From Caulobacter sp. 602-2 (GTDB lineage Bacteria > Pseudomonadota > Alphaproteobacteria > Caulobacterales > Caulobacteraceae), in contig NZ_JAAKGT010000014.1 in the NCBI RefSeq assembly GCF_011043625.1, positions 28,172 through 92,171 on the forward strand: a stretch of DNA of 64,000 bases, given 5' to 3'. Each line of letters opens with the position of its first letter. Within the stretch, counting starts at the first letter, position 1. Under the pieces are notes generated by a model. The model did not search any database. It saw nothing but the letters and a program-made list of their open reading frames with translations, and was not told where the DNA came from. A program made the translations under genes and the position numbers. Positions 17,384 to 27,526 of the stretch are shown here, piece by piece.

Positions 17384-17509
17384 GCTGTCGACACGGAGGT
17401 AGGCCGTGGAAGCGGCGCGGAACATAGTCGGGCCACGTCTGCGTCGCAAGCTCGCTTTCATGTTTCACGGCGGATGACGACACGGCTCGTCGCGCGTTAG
17501 GGTCAAGTC

Positions 17510-18358
17510 ATGCGAAGCCTGCTTCTCCTCGCCGTCGCGCTCCCCCTGCTGGCCGCCTGCGCGAGCACGCGCCAGCCCGAGCCCGAGGTTTCCAAGGCTC
17601 CGGCCGAGGTCGACTCTCCAGACAAGATCCAGACCACCTCGGAGGCCAACAAGGACGGCCTGTCGGGCGCGGTCACCGCGCCGCTGCGCGACGTCAACCT
17701 GATGCGCACCAAGATCCCGCCGGTGCTGCTGGAGGCCATGCAGGATCCCTACGCCCGGCCCCAGCCCTCCAGCTGCGGCCAGCTGACCGCCCTGGTGAAG
17801 CCGCTCGACGCGGCGCTGGGGATCGACCTCGACCAGGTGCCGCCGGGCGAGGACGAAGACCTGATGGACCGCGGCCGCAAGGCGGCCGGCGACGCCGCCC
17901 TCGGGGCCATGGCCAGCGCGGCCCAGGACCTGATCCCCATGCGCGGCTGGGTCCGCAAGCTGTCGGGCGCCGAGAAGCACGACCGCCTCGTGCAGTCGGC
18001 CATGGCCGCCGGCGCCGTGCGCCGCGCCTATCTCAAGGGCCTGGGCGAGGCACGCGGCTGCATGCCCCCGGCCACGCCCCAGCATCGCGGCGAGCCCCAG
18101 CCCGAACCGGCCAAGAAGCGCCGCTTCCCGTTCATGGGCGGCAAGGACGAGCCGCCGCCTACCCCGCCCAAGCCCAAGCCCTCGGTCGTCGGCCCCACCG
18201 TCGAGCCGATCCCCGACGTCCACGCCCCGCCGGCCGCCGCCGCGCCTGCGCCCGAAGCCGCCAAGGGCAAGCGCAAGCCCGCCTACCCCATCACCCCCGT
18301 CCCCGCCGCCCCGCAACCGACACAGCCCACGACGCCGCAAGGCCCGACCAGCGATTGA
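17510..18358 (+). CDS. proline-rich lipoprotein of unknown function
   Basis: 282 residues. MRSLLLLAVALPLLAAC is a lipoprotein signal with Cys17 as the lipidation site. The middle (about 60-190) is probably helical, with a Cys in PSSCGQL and another in EARGCMPP. The C-terminal third is Pro/Ala/Lys-rich and low complexity. I do not recognise a family. A few Caulobacter envelope lipoproteins have this layout of lipid anchor, small domain and flexible tail. It stands alone between a tRNA and a convergent Mrp gene. Confidence 0.8.
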   Translation: MRSLLLLAVALPLLAACASTRQPEPEVSKAPAEVDSPDKIQTTSEANKDGLSGAVTAPLRDVNLMRTKIPPVLLEAMQDPYARPQPSSCGQLTALVKPLDAALGIDLDQVPPGEDEDLMDRGRKAAGDAALGAMASAAQDLIPMRGWVRKLSGAEKHDRLVQSAMAAGAVRRAYLKGLGEARGCMPPATPQHRGEPQPEPAKKRRFPFMGGKDEPPPTPPKPKPSVVGPTVEPIPDVHAPPAAAAPAPEAAKGKRKPAYPITPVPAAPQPTQPTTPQGPTSD

Positions 18359-18390
18359 CGCGCGGCGGCGCTCTCCGGAGGACACCAAAT

Positions 18391-18438
18391 AGATCCTCCC
18401 CCTCTGGGGGAGGTGACCCGGAGGGCCGGAGGGGGTCA
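18391..18438. repeat. dispersed CCTCCCCCT-type palindromic repeat
   Basis: Core ATCCTCCCCCTCTGGGGGAG followed by a GGGCCGGAGGGGG block, nearly identical to 21743-21792. It lies between the convergent lipoprotein and Mrp genes. Confidence 0.7.
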
Positions 18439-18505
18439 GCGCCGGAGGCTCAGCGCGACCATGAAACCTGCGGTCACCGCCCCTCCAGGAACAACAACCC
18501 TCACC

Positions 18506-19618
18506 CTAGTGCGAAATGCTCTTCCACACCGCGCTGGCCGCATCGACGAAAGCCTTGGCCGCGGCGCTTTCGGGCGCGGCCAGCACCGCGGGCCGGCCCG
18601 CGTCGCCGGCTTCGCGCACGCTCATCTCGATCGGCACCTGGGCCAGCACCGGCGTGCCCAGCGCCTGGGCCTCGGCCACGCCGCCGCCCGAGCCGAAGAT
18701 CGGGATCGGCGCGCCCGTCGCCGGGTCGGCGAAGAAGGCCATGTTCTCGATCAGGCCCAGGATCGGCGTCGCGGTCTTGGCGAACATCGCCGCGGCCCGG
18801 CGCGCGTCGATCAGGGCGATCTCCTGCGGGGTGGTGACCAGCACCACGCCGTCGATGCGCAGCTTCTGCACCAGGGTCAGGTGGATGTCGCCGGTGCCCG
18901 GCGGCAGGTCGACGACCAGCACGTCCAGCGGCTCGTCCTCGGTTCCCCAGGCCACGTCGTGGATCAGTTGGCGCACCGCCGACGAGGCCATCGGCCCGCG
19001 CCAGATCATCGCCCTGCCCTCGTCGACCATGAAGCCGATCGACATCAGCTTCACGCCGTGGGCCTGCATCGGCAGCAGCTTCTTGTCCTCGAAGGTCGGC
19101 TCGCCCTCGACGCCCATCATGCGCGGGGCCGAGGGGCCGTAGATGTCGGCGTCCAGCAGGCCCACCTTCAGGCCCAGCCCCGCCAGGGCGCAGGCCAGGT
19201 TGGTCGAGACCGTCGACTTGCCCACCCCGCCCTTGCCCGAGGCGACGGCGATGACGTGGCGCACGTGGGCCGGCTTTTCAGAGGCCGGCGGCGGCCCCAC
19301 CTGGGCCTGGGGGTCGTCGGCGACGCGGGCGCCCTTGCGCACCCGGGTGGTCTCGGCGGCCGCCTGGGCGGTCAGCACCACCTGGGCGCGGGTGATCCCC
19401 GGCAGCGCCGCCAGCGCCTTCTCGGCCGCCTCGCGCACCGGTCCGTAGCCGCCGACGCGCGCGGCCGGCACCTCCAGCACGAAGCCGGCCTTGCCCTCGC
19501 GCACCACCAGTCCCTGCACCAGTCCGGCCTTCACCAGGCCAAGGCCGGTGGCCGGATCCTCGATGCGGTCGAGGGCCTCGCGGGCGTCGTCGGGGGTGGC
19601 GGAAGGGCTCGCGGTCAC
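18506..19618 (-). CDS. mrp: Mrp/NBP35-family P-loop ATPase (Fe-S cluster carrier)
   Basis: 370 residues. An N-terminal MIP18/DUF59-like domain (about 10-90) is followed by a deviant Walker A ASGKGGVGKST (128-136), LLDADIYGPSAPRMMG and DLPPGTGDIHLT. It lacks an obvious C-terminal Cys-x-x-Cys, as in some bacterial Mrp proteins, and instead ends PESAAAKAFVDAAS. Likely function is assembly or transfer of [4Fe-4S] clusters in the cytoplasm. The GTG at 19618 fits the homologous N terminus; longer in-frame readings run antisense through hflK. It is divergent from hflKC. Confidence 0.9.
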   Translation of the reverse strand: MTASPSATPDDAREALDRIEDPATGLGLVKAGLVQGLVVREGKAGFVLEVPAARVGGYGPVREAAEKALAALPGITRAQVVLTAQAAAETTRVRKGARVADDPQAQVGPPPASEKPAHVRHVIAVASGKGGVGKSTVSTNLACALAGLGLKVGLLDADIYGPSAPRMMGVEGEPTFEDKKLLPMQAHGVKLMSIGFMVDEGRAMIWRGPMASSAVRQLIHDVAWGTEDEPLDVLVVDLPPGTGDIHLTLVQKLRIDGVVLVTTPQEIALIDARRAAAMFAKTATPILGLIENMAFFADPATGAPIPIFGSGGGVAEAQALGTPVLAQVPIEMSVREAGDAGRPAVLAAPESAAAKAFVDAASAVWKSISH

Positions 19619-19723
19619 GTCTTTGTCTTGCCTTGTCGTGCGGGGGTCCTCATATCCGCGTACGGGGGGGCTTTTACAACCCCGCCATCCGCAAGAACGA
19701 GCGACGGGAAGATAGCGCCGCCC

Positions 19724-20839
19724 ATGCCCTGGAACGACAACGCCGGACCCGGCCCCTGGGGATCGCCCCCTCCGGGCGACGACAAGAACGACGGTGGGCG
19801 GAACAAGTCCGACCCCGGCCGCCGCCCCTCCGGTCCGCCTGGCGTTCCGCCGCCCCCGATCGACGTCAGCGAGCTGGTCGAGCGCGTCACCGAGCGCCTG
19901 CGCGGAACCTTCGGCGGCCCCGGCCGCGGCAAGGCGATCGTGCTTGGCGCCGGGGCCGTGGTCGGCCTGTGGCTGCTGACCGGGACCTATGTCGTCCAGC
20001 CCAACCAGCAGGGCGTGGTCACCACCTTCGGCGCCTACAGCCGCACCAGCGATCCTGGCCTGCGCTATCACCTGCCCTGGCCGGTCGAGGCCGTGCAGCG
20101 CGTGCCCGTCACCTCGATCCAGACGCTCGACATCGGCGGCGTCCCCGGCGCCGAGGTGCCGGCCGAACGCCTGATGCTGACCGGCGACGAGAACATCGTC
20201 GACCTGTCGTTCACCGTTCAGTGGCGCGTGTCCGACGCCGGCAAGTACGTGTTCAACGTGCGCGAGCCCAACGTCGTGCTCAAGGACGTGGCCGAAAGCG
20301 CCATGCGCGAGGTGGTCGGCAAGACCGCCCTCACCCCGATCCTCACCAACGGCCGCGGCGAGGTCGAGGCCCAGACCCGCATCCTGATGCAGCGGGTGCT
20401 CGATCGCTACGACATCGGCGTCCACATCGAGGGCGTCCGCATCCAGGTGGCCAACGCCCCCGAGCCGGTCGTCGACGCCTTCCGCGACGTGCAGCGCGCA
20501 GCCCAGAACGCCCAGTCGGCCGCCAACGTCGCCCGCGGCGAAGCCGCCCAGGTGATCCAGCAGGCCAAGGGCTATCGCGAGCAGGTGGTGCGCGAGGCCG
20601 CGGGCGACGCGGCCCGCTTCAACCAGGTCTACGACCAGTACAAGCTGGCCCCGGCCGTGACGCGCGAGCGCCTCTACATCGAGACCATGCAGCGGGTGCT
20701 GGCCAACTCCAACAAGGTGATCGTCGACAACAAGGGCGCCAACGCCCCGGTGATCCTGCCGTCGGACACCTTCCGCGCCAGGTCCGTCGCCCCGCCGGCC
20801 GCCGCCGCCCCTGCCGCCACCGACGGAGCCGCCCGATGA
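19724..20839 (+). CDS. hflK: FtsH protease modulator HflK
   Basis: 371 residues. A Gly/Pro-rich cytoplasmic N terminus (1-60) precedes one membrane helix (IVLGAGAVVGLWLLTGTYVV), then a periplasmic SPFH/band-7 domain with VVQPNQQGVVTTFGAY and DPGLRYHLPWP, and a long helical region ending near residue 350. HflK and HflC form a large periplasmic cage around FtsH and restrain membrane-protein degradation. The stop overlaps the hflC start by four bases. Confidence 0.95.
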   Translation: MPWNDNAGPGPWGSPPPGDDKNDGGRNKSDPGRRPSGPPGVPPPPIDVSELVERVTERLRGTFGGPGRGKAIVLGAGAVVGLWLLTGTYVVQPNQQGVVTTFGAYSRTSDPGLRYHLPWPVEAVQRVPVTSIQTLDIGGVPGAEVPAERLMLTGDENIVDLSFTVQWRVSDAGKYVFNVREPNVVLKDVAESAMREVVGKTALTPILTNGRGEVEAQTRILMQRVLDRYDIGVHIEGVRIQVANAPEPVVDAFRDVQRAAQNAQSAANVARGEAAQVIQQAKGYREQVVREAAGDAARFNQVYDQYKLAPAVTRERLYIETMQRVLANSNKVIVDNKGANAPVILPSDTFRARSVAPPAAAAPAATDGAAR

Positions 20840-21687
20840 GCCGTCTTGCCAACAACACGCCCCTGATCGCCGTCGGCATCGCCGCGATGGGCGCGCTGAT
20901 CCTAGTCAGCACCACGGTCTACAAGGTCGACCAGCGCCAGCAGGCCCTGGTGGTGCGCTTCGGCAAGCCGGTGGCCGTGGTCACCTCGCCCGGCCTGCAC
21001 CTGAAGTCGCCGATCGACAACGTGCTGCGCTTCGACAAGCGCAACATCGACCTGTCGGCCAACCAGGAGGAAGTGACCGCCGCCGACCAGCAGAAGCTGG
21101 TGGTCGACGCCTTCGTCCGCTACCGCATCTCCGACACGCGCCAGTTCTTCCGGGCGCTGGGCAGCGAGACCGTGGCCCGCGACCGCCTGGACCGCATCGT
21201 CAACGCCGCCCTGCGCGAGCAGATCGGCCGCGCCGACTCCGGCGACGTGATCGCCGGCAAGCGCGCCCAGATCATGGCCGCGATCCGCGACGAGGTGGCT
21301 CGCCAGGTCAAGGCCTCGAACCTCGGGATCCAGATCATCGACGTGCGCATCAAGCGCGCCGACCTGCCCCAGCCCAACCAGCAGGCCGTCTACGAGCGGA
21401 TGCAGACCGCCCGCAAGCAGGAAGCCGCCGAGCTGCGCGCCATCGGCGACCAGCAGCGCCGCGAGATCGTCGCCACCGCCTACGAGGAAGCCGAGAAGAT
21501 CCGAGGCGAAGCCGACGCCCAGCGCGCCCAGCTGTTCGCCTCCAGCTTCGGCCGCGACCCGTCCTTCGCCGCCTTCTACCGCTCGATGCAGGCCTACGAG
21601 CAGTCGATGGGCAGGGGCGACACCACCTTCGTCCTGTCGCCCGACAGCGCCTACTTCAAGTATTTCGAGAAGGGCCCGGGGGGCTGA
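20836..21687 (+). CDS. hflC: FtsH protease modulator HflC
   Basis: 283 residues. An N-terminal anchor (LIAVGIAAMGALILVSTTVY) is followed by a band-7 domain (VDQRQQALVVRFGKPVAVVT, PGLHLKSPIDNV) and a helical coiled coil with VDVRIKR-like IIDVRIKRADLPQPN and GEADAQRAQLFASSFGRDP. The partner HflK is encoded immediately upstream, with ATGA overlap. Its stop is followed by palindromic repeats, so the operon probably ends here. Confidence 0.95.
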   Translation: MSRLANNTPLIAVGIAAMGALILVSTTVYKVDQRQQALVVRFGKPVAVVTSPGLHLKSPIDNVLRFDKRNIDLSANQEEVTAADQQKLVVDAFVRYRISDTRQFFRALGSETVARDRLDRIVNAALREQIGRADSGDVIAGKRAQIMAAIRDEVARQVKASNLGIQIIDVRIKRADLPQPNQQAVYERMQTARKQEAAELRAIGDQQRREIVATAYEEAEKIRGEADAQRAQLFASSFGRDPSFAAFYRSMQAYEQSMGRGDTTFVLSPDSAYFKYFEKGPGG

Positions 21688-21688
21688 C

Positions 21689-21792
21689 GCCCCCTCAGTC
21701 GGCTTCGCCGACAGCTCCCCCAGAGGGGGAGCATCTGCTCGGTAGATCCTCCCCCTCTGGGGGAGGTGGCCCGAAGGGCCGGAGGGGGCTCA
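21689..21792. repeat. two adjacent dispersed palindromic repeats
   Basis: Unit one, 21689-21736, contains GTCGGCTTCGCCGAC and AGCTCCCCCAGAGGGGGAGC. Unit two, 21743-21792, has core TCCTCCCCCTCTGGGGGAGG and a GGGCCGGAGGGGG tail. They sit between convergent hflC and the HAD gene and end at the HAD stop codon. Confidence 0.7.
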
Positions 21793-22455
21793 CCCCGCCC
21801 GCTTCAGCAGGTCCAGCACCACGTGCAGGCTGTCGGCGATGTGGACGCACTTTTCGTGCATCTCCTCGGTCGGGTCGAGGATGTCGGGCACCATGATGGT
21901 CATCATCCCCGCCCCGTGCGCCGCGCGGACGCCGGGATGGGAATCTTCCAGCGCCAGGCAGGCCAGCGGATCCACGCCCAGCCGCTGGGCGGCCAGCAGG
22001 TAGGGATCCGGGTGCGGCTTGTGCCGCGTCACGTCGTGGTGGGCGACCACCGCGTGGAAGCGCGGAAGAAGATCGAAGCGGCCCAGATACCGCTCCACCG
22101 CCGGCAGGCCGTTCGAGGTGGCGATGGCCCGCGGCAGGCCCATCTCGTCCAGGTGGTCGAGGATCTCCTGCACGCCGGCCTTCAGCCGGATCTCCGCCTC
22201 CAGCAGCAGCTCGACGTCGGCCCACAGCCGCTCGAAGAACGGCTTGACCGGAAAGGTCTCGCCATAGAGGTCGCGCAGCATCACCGCGCATTCGGGATTG
22301 GTCTTGCCGACCATCGAGGCGTAGGTCGCCGCCGTCACCGGAACCCCGAACGCCTGGCCGGCGTCGATCATCGCGGCGCGATAGACGGTCTCGGTGTCGA
22401 GCAGCAGGCCGTCCATGTCGAAGACCACCGCCTCGACGCGGCGGGGGAAGCTCAC
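21790..22455 (-). CDS. HAD-superfamily phosphatase (beta-PGM/Gph-like)
   Basis: 221 residues. Motif I is VVFDMDGLLLDTE (Asp13/Asp15), motif II ATSNG, motif III HKPHPDPYLLAA with the Lys, and motif IV ALEDSHPGVRAAHGAGM. A helical cap lies between residues 18 and 85, as in subfamily IA phosphatases and phosphoglucomutase-like enzymes. The GTG at 22455 overlaps the serB stop, so it is probably translated together with SerB. The substrate is a small phosphorylated metabolite that cannot be told from sequence. Confidence 0.87.
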   Translation of the reverse strand: MSFPRRVEAVVFDMDGLLLDTETVYRAAMIDAGQAFGVPVTAATYASMVGKTNPECAVMLRDLYGETFPVKPFFERLWADVELLLEAEIRLKAGVQEILDHLDEMGLPRAIATSNGLPAVERYLGRFDLLPRFHAVVAHHDVTRHKPHPDPYLLAAQRLGVDPLACLALEDSHPGVRAAHGAGMMTIMVPDILDPTEEMHEKCVHIADSLHVVLDLLKRAG

Positions 22456-23300
22456 CGCCAGAACTCCTCGGCGCGATAGCCCTGGAAGTAGAGCAGCGCG
22501 GTCAGGTCGGCATGGTCGACCTTGGCGTCGGCCTGGGCGGCCACGATCGGCTTGGCGCGGTAGGCGACGCCCAGGCCGGCGGCCTCGATCATCGCCAGGT
22601 CGTTGGCGCCGTCGCCCACGGCCAGGGCGTCGGCCGGGGTCAGGCCCAGAGCGGCGGTCTCCTCCTCCAGGGCGGCGAGCTTGGCCTCCTTGCCGAGGAT
22701 CGGATCGCCGACCTCGCCGGTCAGGGCCTCGTCCTGCTCGATCAACGTGTTGGCGCGGTTCAGGTGGAAGCCGGCGGCGTCGGCCACCCGGCTGGTGAAG
22801 AAGGTGAAGCCGCCCGAGACCAGGGCGCAGCGGGCGCCGTGGGCGGCCATGGTCCGAACCAGCGTCTCGGCGCCGGGATTGAGCCGCACGCGCTCGTCGA
22901 AACAGGTCTGCAGCGCCGTGGTCGCAAGGCCCTTGAGCATGCCGACCCGCTCGCGCAGGGCGCCTTCGAAGGCCAGTTCGCCACGCATGGCGCGCTCGGT
23001 GATCTCGGAGACCTTGTCCTTGACGCCGGCGAAGTCGGCCAACTCGTCCAGGCATTCGACGTTGATGATCGTCGAGTCCATGTCGGCGATCAGCAGGCGC
23101 TTCCTGCGGTTTTCGACGGGCTGGACGGCGAAGTCGACGGGCCTGTCGCCGATCGCGGCGATCACCCGCTCGCGGACCGAAGCAACCTCGCCCTCGAAGG
23201 TGACGTCGACGGCGTTCGGGCCGAGCGGAACGATCTGGCCCAGCGCAAGAGCGGCGGCGAGAGTTTCGGCCTCCGGGCCGACGAGGGTCAGGACGTGCAT
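22452..23300 (-). CDS. serB: phosphoserine phosphatase
   Basis: 282 residues. An N-terminal regulatory-like part (1-65) is followed by the catalytic HAD domain: Asp73/Asp75 in LIADMDSTIINVECLDE, VSGGFTFF, and VGDGANDLAMIEAAGLGVAYRAKP. This is the SerB pattern, with the last step of serine biosynthesis as its role. The ATG at 23300 gives MHVLTLVGPE, as in homologues. It is the upstream partner of the HAD gene. Confidence 0.93.
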   Translation of the reverse strand: MHVLTLVGPEAETLAAALALGQIVPLGPNAVDVTFEGEVASVRERVIAAIGDRPVDFAVQPVENRRKRLLIADMDSTIINVECLDELADFAGVKDKVSEITERAMRGELAFEGALRERVGMLKGLATTALQTCFDERVRLNPGAETLVRTMAAHGARCALVSGGFTFFTSRVADAAGFHLNRANTLIEQDEALTGEVGDPILGKEAKLAALEEETAALGLTPADALAVGDGANDLAMIEAAGLGVAYRAKPIVAAQADAKVDHADLTALLYFQGYRAEEFWR

Positions 23301-23342
23301 GGCGGGGCGGCTAAGCCAGTCGCCCCCCGCCGTCAACCCGCA

Positions 23343-23819
23343 TTAGTCCATCTGGATGCCGGTGCAGCGCTGCATCAGGGCCATGGCCGCGCGCCGACCG
23401 CCCTGCTCGGCGGTTTCGCCCTCGACCGGCTGGGCGTTCTCGAACAGGAAGCTGAGGCCTTCCTCGTACACCTTCGAGGGCTTGAGGCCGCGCTGGGCGC
23501 CGTCCTCGAACGCCTCGTCCATCATGATCCGGCCCTTGGCGCCGAAGGCTTCCAGCACGAACTGGATGCCGCGCCCGTCCTGGCCCTGCTTGGCGAACAG
23601 CTGCGGATAGCTGGTCGAGACCTGCCCCAGGATCACCAGCACCGCGCCGCAGCCGGCCTTCTCCTCGCTGGACATCGCCTGGGCCGGCGCAGCGGGAAGG
23701 CGCGAAGCCGCCGACGGGGCGGGCGCCTTGGACTTGGCGGTCTCGGGCGTGGCGGCCTGAACCGAACCCGCCGCCAAGGAGGCGACCAGCGCCGCTGCGA
23801 TCATGTATGTACGCTTCAT
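23343..23819 (-). CDS. secreted protein of unknown function
   Basis: 158 residues with signal peptide MKRTYMIAAALVASLAAGSVQA. The mature part has an Ala/Pro-rich stretch and then a small helical domain with two Cys (AGCGAVLV and LMQRCTGI) that could form a disulfide. No family recognised. Its start codon shares the CATG at 23817-23820 with the miaA start on the other strand, so each 5' untranslated region would lie inside the other gene unless one or both messages are leaderless. Confidence 0.7.
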   Translation of the reverse strand: MKRTYMIAAALVASLAAGSVQAATPETAKSKAPAPSAASRLPAAPAQAMSSEEKAGCGAVLVILGQVSTSYPQLFAKQGQDGRGIQFVLEAFGAKGRIMMDEAFEDGAQRGLKPSKVYEEGLSFLFENAQPVEGETAEQGGRRAAMALMQRCTGIQMD

Positions 23820-24753
23820 GGACCGTGACGCCCCCAATGCAACCGTCGAAACGCCCTTCGCGCCCGACTCGCGCGTCTGGATGATCGCCGGGCCCACAGC
23901 CAGCGGCAAGTCGGCCTATGCGCTGGACCTGGCCGAGCGCACGGGCGGCGAGATCGTCAACGCCGACTCGATGCAGATCTACGCGGGCCTGCGGGTGCTG
24001 ACCGCCGCCCCCTCGCCCGAGGAGGAAGCCCGCGCCCCACACCACCTGTTCGGCGTCGCCGATGCGGCCGAGGGCTGGTCGGTTGGCCGCTGGCAGACGG
24101 CGGCCGTCCGGGCCCTGCACGACATCGCCGCCCGCGGGCGGCCGGCCATCGTCGTCGGCGGCACCGGCCTCTACTTCCGCGCCCTGACCCATGGCCTGGC
24201 CGACGTGCCGCCGGTGCCCGAAAGCCAGCGCGAGATCTCCGGCCTGCTCTATGCCGCCCAGGGCGAGGCCGCGTTCCGCGATCTTCTGCGGCCGCTGGAC
24301 CCGGTCGCGGAGGCCCGCATCGAAAGCGGCGACCGCCAGCGCCTCGTTCGCGCCCACGCCGTGGCCGTGGCCACCGGCCGCGCCCTCTCCGACTGGCAGG
24401 CCGACACCCGGCCGGTGCTGCAGGCCGGCGAATGGAGCGGCGTCGTGCTGGATCCGGCGCGGACCGAACTCTACGCCCGCTGCGACGCGCGCCTGGGCGT
24501 CATGGTCGAAAGCGGCGCCCTGGACGAGGTGGCGGCGATGGAACAGCGCGGCCTCGATCCGGCCCTCCCCGCTCTCAAGGCGGTCGGCTATCGCGAGCTC
24601 GCATCGCACCTGCGCGGCGAGACCAGCCTGGAGCAGGCGCTCGACGCCGCCCGCCAGGAAACCCGGCGCTACGCCAAGCGCCAGCTCACCTGGTTCCGGA
24701 ACCAGACGCCGGACTGGACGCGGGTTTCGTCGGCGACCGCTCCGTCAGCCTGA
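23818..24753 (+). CDS. miaA: tRNA dimethylallyltransferase
   Basis: 311 residues. Walker A is MIAGPTASGKSA (about 22-33), then NADSMQIYAGLRVLTAAPS, VGGTGLYFRAL and the C-terminal RRYAKRQLTWFRN. MiaA adds the isopentenyl group to A37 of tRNAs reading UNN codons. ATG 23818 and ATG 23803 are both in frame, and neither has a visible ribosome site. The last 68 bases overlap the convergent gene that follows. Confidence 0.93.
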   Translation: MDRDAPNATVETPFAPDSRVWMIAGPTASGKSAYALDLAERTGGEIVNADSMQIYAGLRVLTAAPSPEEEARAPHHLFGVADAAEGWSVGRWQTAAVRALHDIAARGRPAIVVGGTGLYFRALTHGLADVPPVPESQREISGLLYAAQGEAAFRDLLRPLDPVAEARIESGDRQRLVRAHAVAVATGRALSDWQADTRPVLQAGEWSGVVLDPARTELYARCDARLGVMVESGALDEVAAMEQRGLDPALPALKAVGYRELASHLRGETSLEQALDAARQETRRYAKRQLTWFRNQTPDWTRVSSATAPSA

Positions 24754-25231
24754 CGCCGGAGGCCAGAAGCCCCGGACGGACCCTCTGCTCGTACTCGGCC
24801 TTGAACAGGGCCGGGCTGCGCGCCTGGACGATCGCCCCCAGCCGGTCGGACGCCCGCGAAACCTCGGGCAGCTCCAGGCTGCACGACGCGTCGGGCCCGC
24901 TCGGGGTCTCTCCGGACTCGGTCTCGGTCAGGATGCGGGTCATCGGTTCGGTGCAGGCCGTCTGGCCGGTGATCGAGCTGAAGCAGAAGTCCCGCTGGTG
25001 ATAGGCCTCGATGACCCACCGGCACTTGAAGGCCAGCCCATCGCCCAGGGCCGCCGAAGCCGCCTCCTCACGAGCCGACATCTTCAGGAAGACCGCCTGC
25101 CGCGCGAGGGCGGCTTCCGAGCGCCCGTCCTTGACCAGCACCAGGGGCCGGTCCTCCGTCGCGATGGACACCAGGCGATGCATGGCCGGCGGCTCGGCGG
25201 CGACGGCGGGCGGCGTGTCGGCCTGTGGCAT
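24686..25231 (-). CDS. hypothetical protein, convergent with miaA
   Basis: 181 residues. The start at 25231 is chosen for the GAGGGG site eight bases upstream. The protein is soluble, with Cys in AFKCRWV, DFCFSSITGQTACTE and ASCSLEL, and no signal peptide or recognised domain. Its 3' end overlaps miaA by 68 bases on the opposite strand. A coding role is supported by codon-position GC bias and the ribosome site, not by any known family. Confidence 0.65.
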   Translation of the reverse strand: MPQADTPPAVAAEPPAMHRLVSIATEDRPLVLVKDGRSEAALARQAVFLKMSAREEAASAALGDGLAFKCRWVIEAYHQRDFCFSSITGQTACTEPMTRILTETESGETPSGPDASCSLELPEVSRASDRLGAIVQARSPALFKAEYEQRVRPGLLASGVRLTERSPTKPASSPASGSGTR

Positions 25232-25521
25232 TTTGATCCCCCTCTGAACTCTCGCCTCAGCTTGGCCCGCAGTCGCCAGCCGCGGCAAGTCCGAAGCCAG
25301 GCGGCGCCCGCATGCCCGCAGCCGCAAGATTGCAGGCAGGGCGTGACCGACTGACGGCCATCGCGAGCAAGCTCATTGCGCGTTGCATGGCATGGTCGGA
25401 GCAAGTTGCCGCCCACAATCGCGCCGGCGCGGCCGGTCGAGGTCTTTTATTGCGCCAAAGCGCGCCTTGACGCCCTTTCGCGAGCATGGCATTCCCCGAT
25501 CATCCATTTGGAGCAACACTC

Positions 25522-25569
25522 GTGCGCAACACCATGATCGTACTTATGGAGCGGCCGTTCACGGCGTGA
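25522..25569 (+). CDS. leader peptide of ilvBN attenuator
   Basis: A 15-codon frame, GTG to TGA, reads MRNTMIVLMERPFTA. It has Ile-Val-Leu in a row, encoded by ATC-GTA-CTT; GTA and CTT are very rare in the neighbouring GC-rich genes. A GGAG at 25510-25513 lies eight bases before the GTG. The stop codon falls inside a hairpin, and a terminator follows 36 bases later, before ilvB. This is the expected layout for attenuation that senses charged branched-chain tRNAs. An internal ATG at 25534 is an alternative start. Confidence 0.75.
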   Translation: MRNTMIVLMERPFTA

Positions 25570-25600
25570 CCTCGAAGTCACGCTGATAGATCGGTCGCGC
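25564..25600 (+). promoter_or_regulatory. alternative hairpins between leader peptide and terminator
   Basis: GCGTGAC (25564-25570) pairs perfectly with GTCACGC (25577-25583). The same left arm extended by one base, GCGTGACC, can instead pair with GGTCGCGC (25593-25600; 8 bp with one G-U). GACCT (25568-25572) can also pair with AGGTC in the terminator 5' arm (25607-25611). These exclusive structures are what an attenuator needs, but their energies were not computed. Confidence 0.6.
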
Positions 25601-25604
25601 GCAC

Positions 25605-25633
25605 AAAGGTCCTTCGGGGCCTTTTTTCTTTTT
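25605..25633 (+). terminator. attenuator terminator upstream of ilvB
   Basis: AAAGGTCC-TTCG-GGGCCTTT forms an 8-bp stem with a UUCG tetraloop, followed by TTTCTTTTTC. It lies 47 bases before the ilvB ATG, between the leader peptide and the gene. Confidence 0.85.
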
Positions 25634-25679
25634 CCGCCGCCTCCAAAGCCCAGTTTCACGTCCATCCGGGACTTTCGCC

Positions 25680-27485
<1,806 letters not shown>

Positions 27486-27526
27486 TCGACCTCGCCCTTC
27501 GCCTTACACTGTTCTAGGCTTGATTC

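Noticed and set aside
16245..17483. 412-codon version of the alpha/beta-hydrolase gene
   Set aside because: Its first part is antisense-translated tRNA-Lys (the SSVVEHSTFN phantom). The real start is the double ATG at 17051/17048.
18506..20425. 639-codon extension of Mrp
   Set aside because: The extension lies antisense to hflK. Mrp homology starts at the GTG at 19618.
25467..25495. TTGACG/CATTCC as the ilvBN promoter
   Set aside because: The -35 is good but the -10 is poor at every allowed spacing and no GCTANAWC-like box follows, so it was not listed as a feature.
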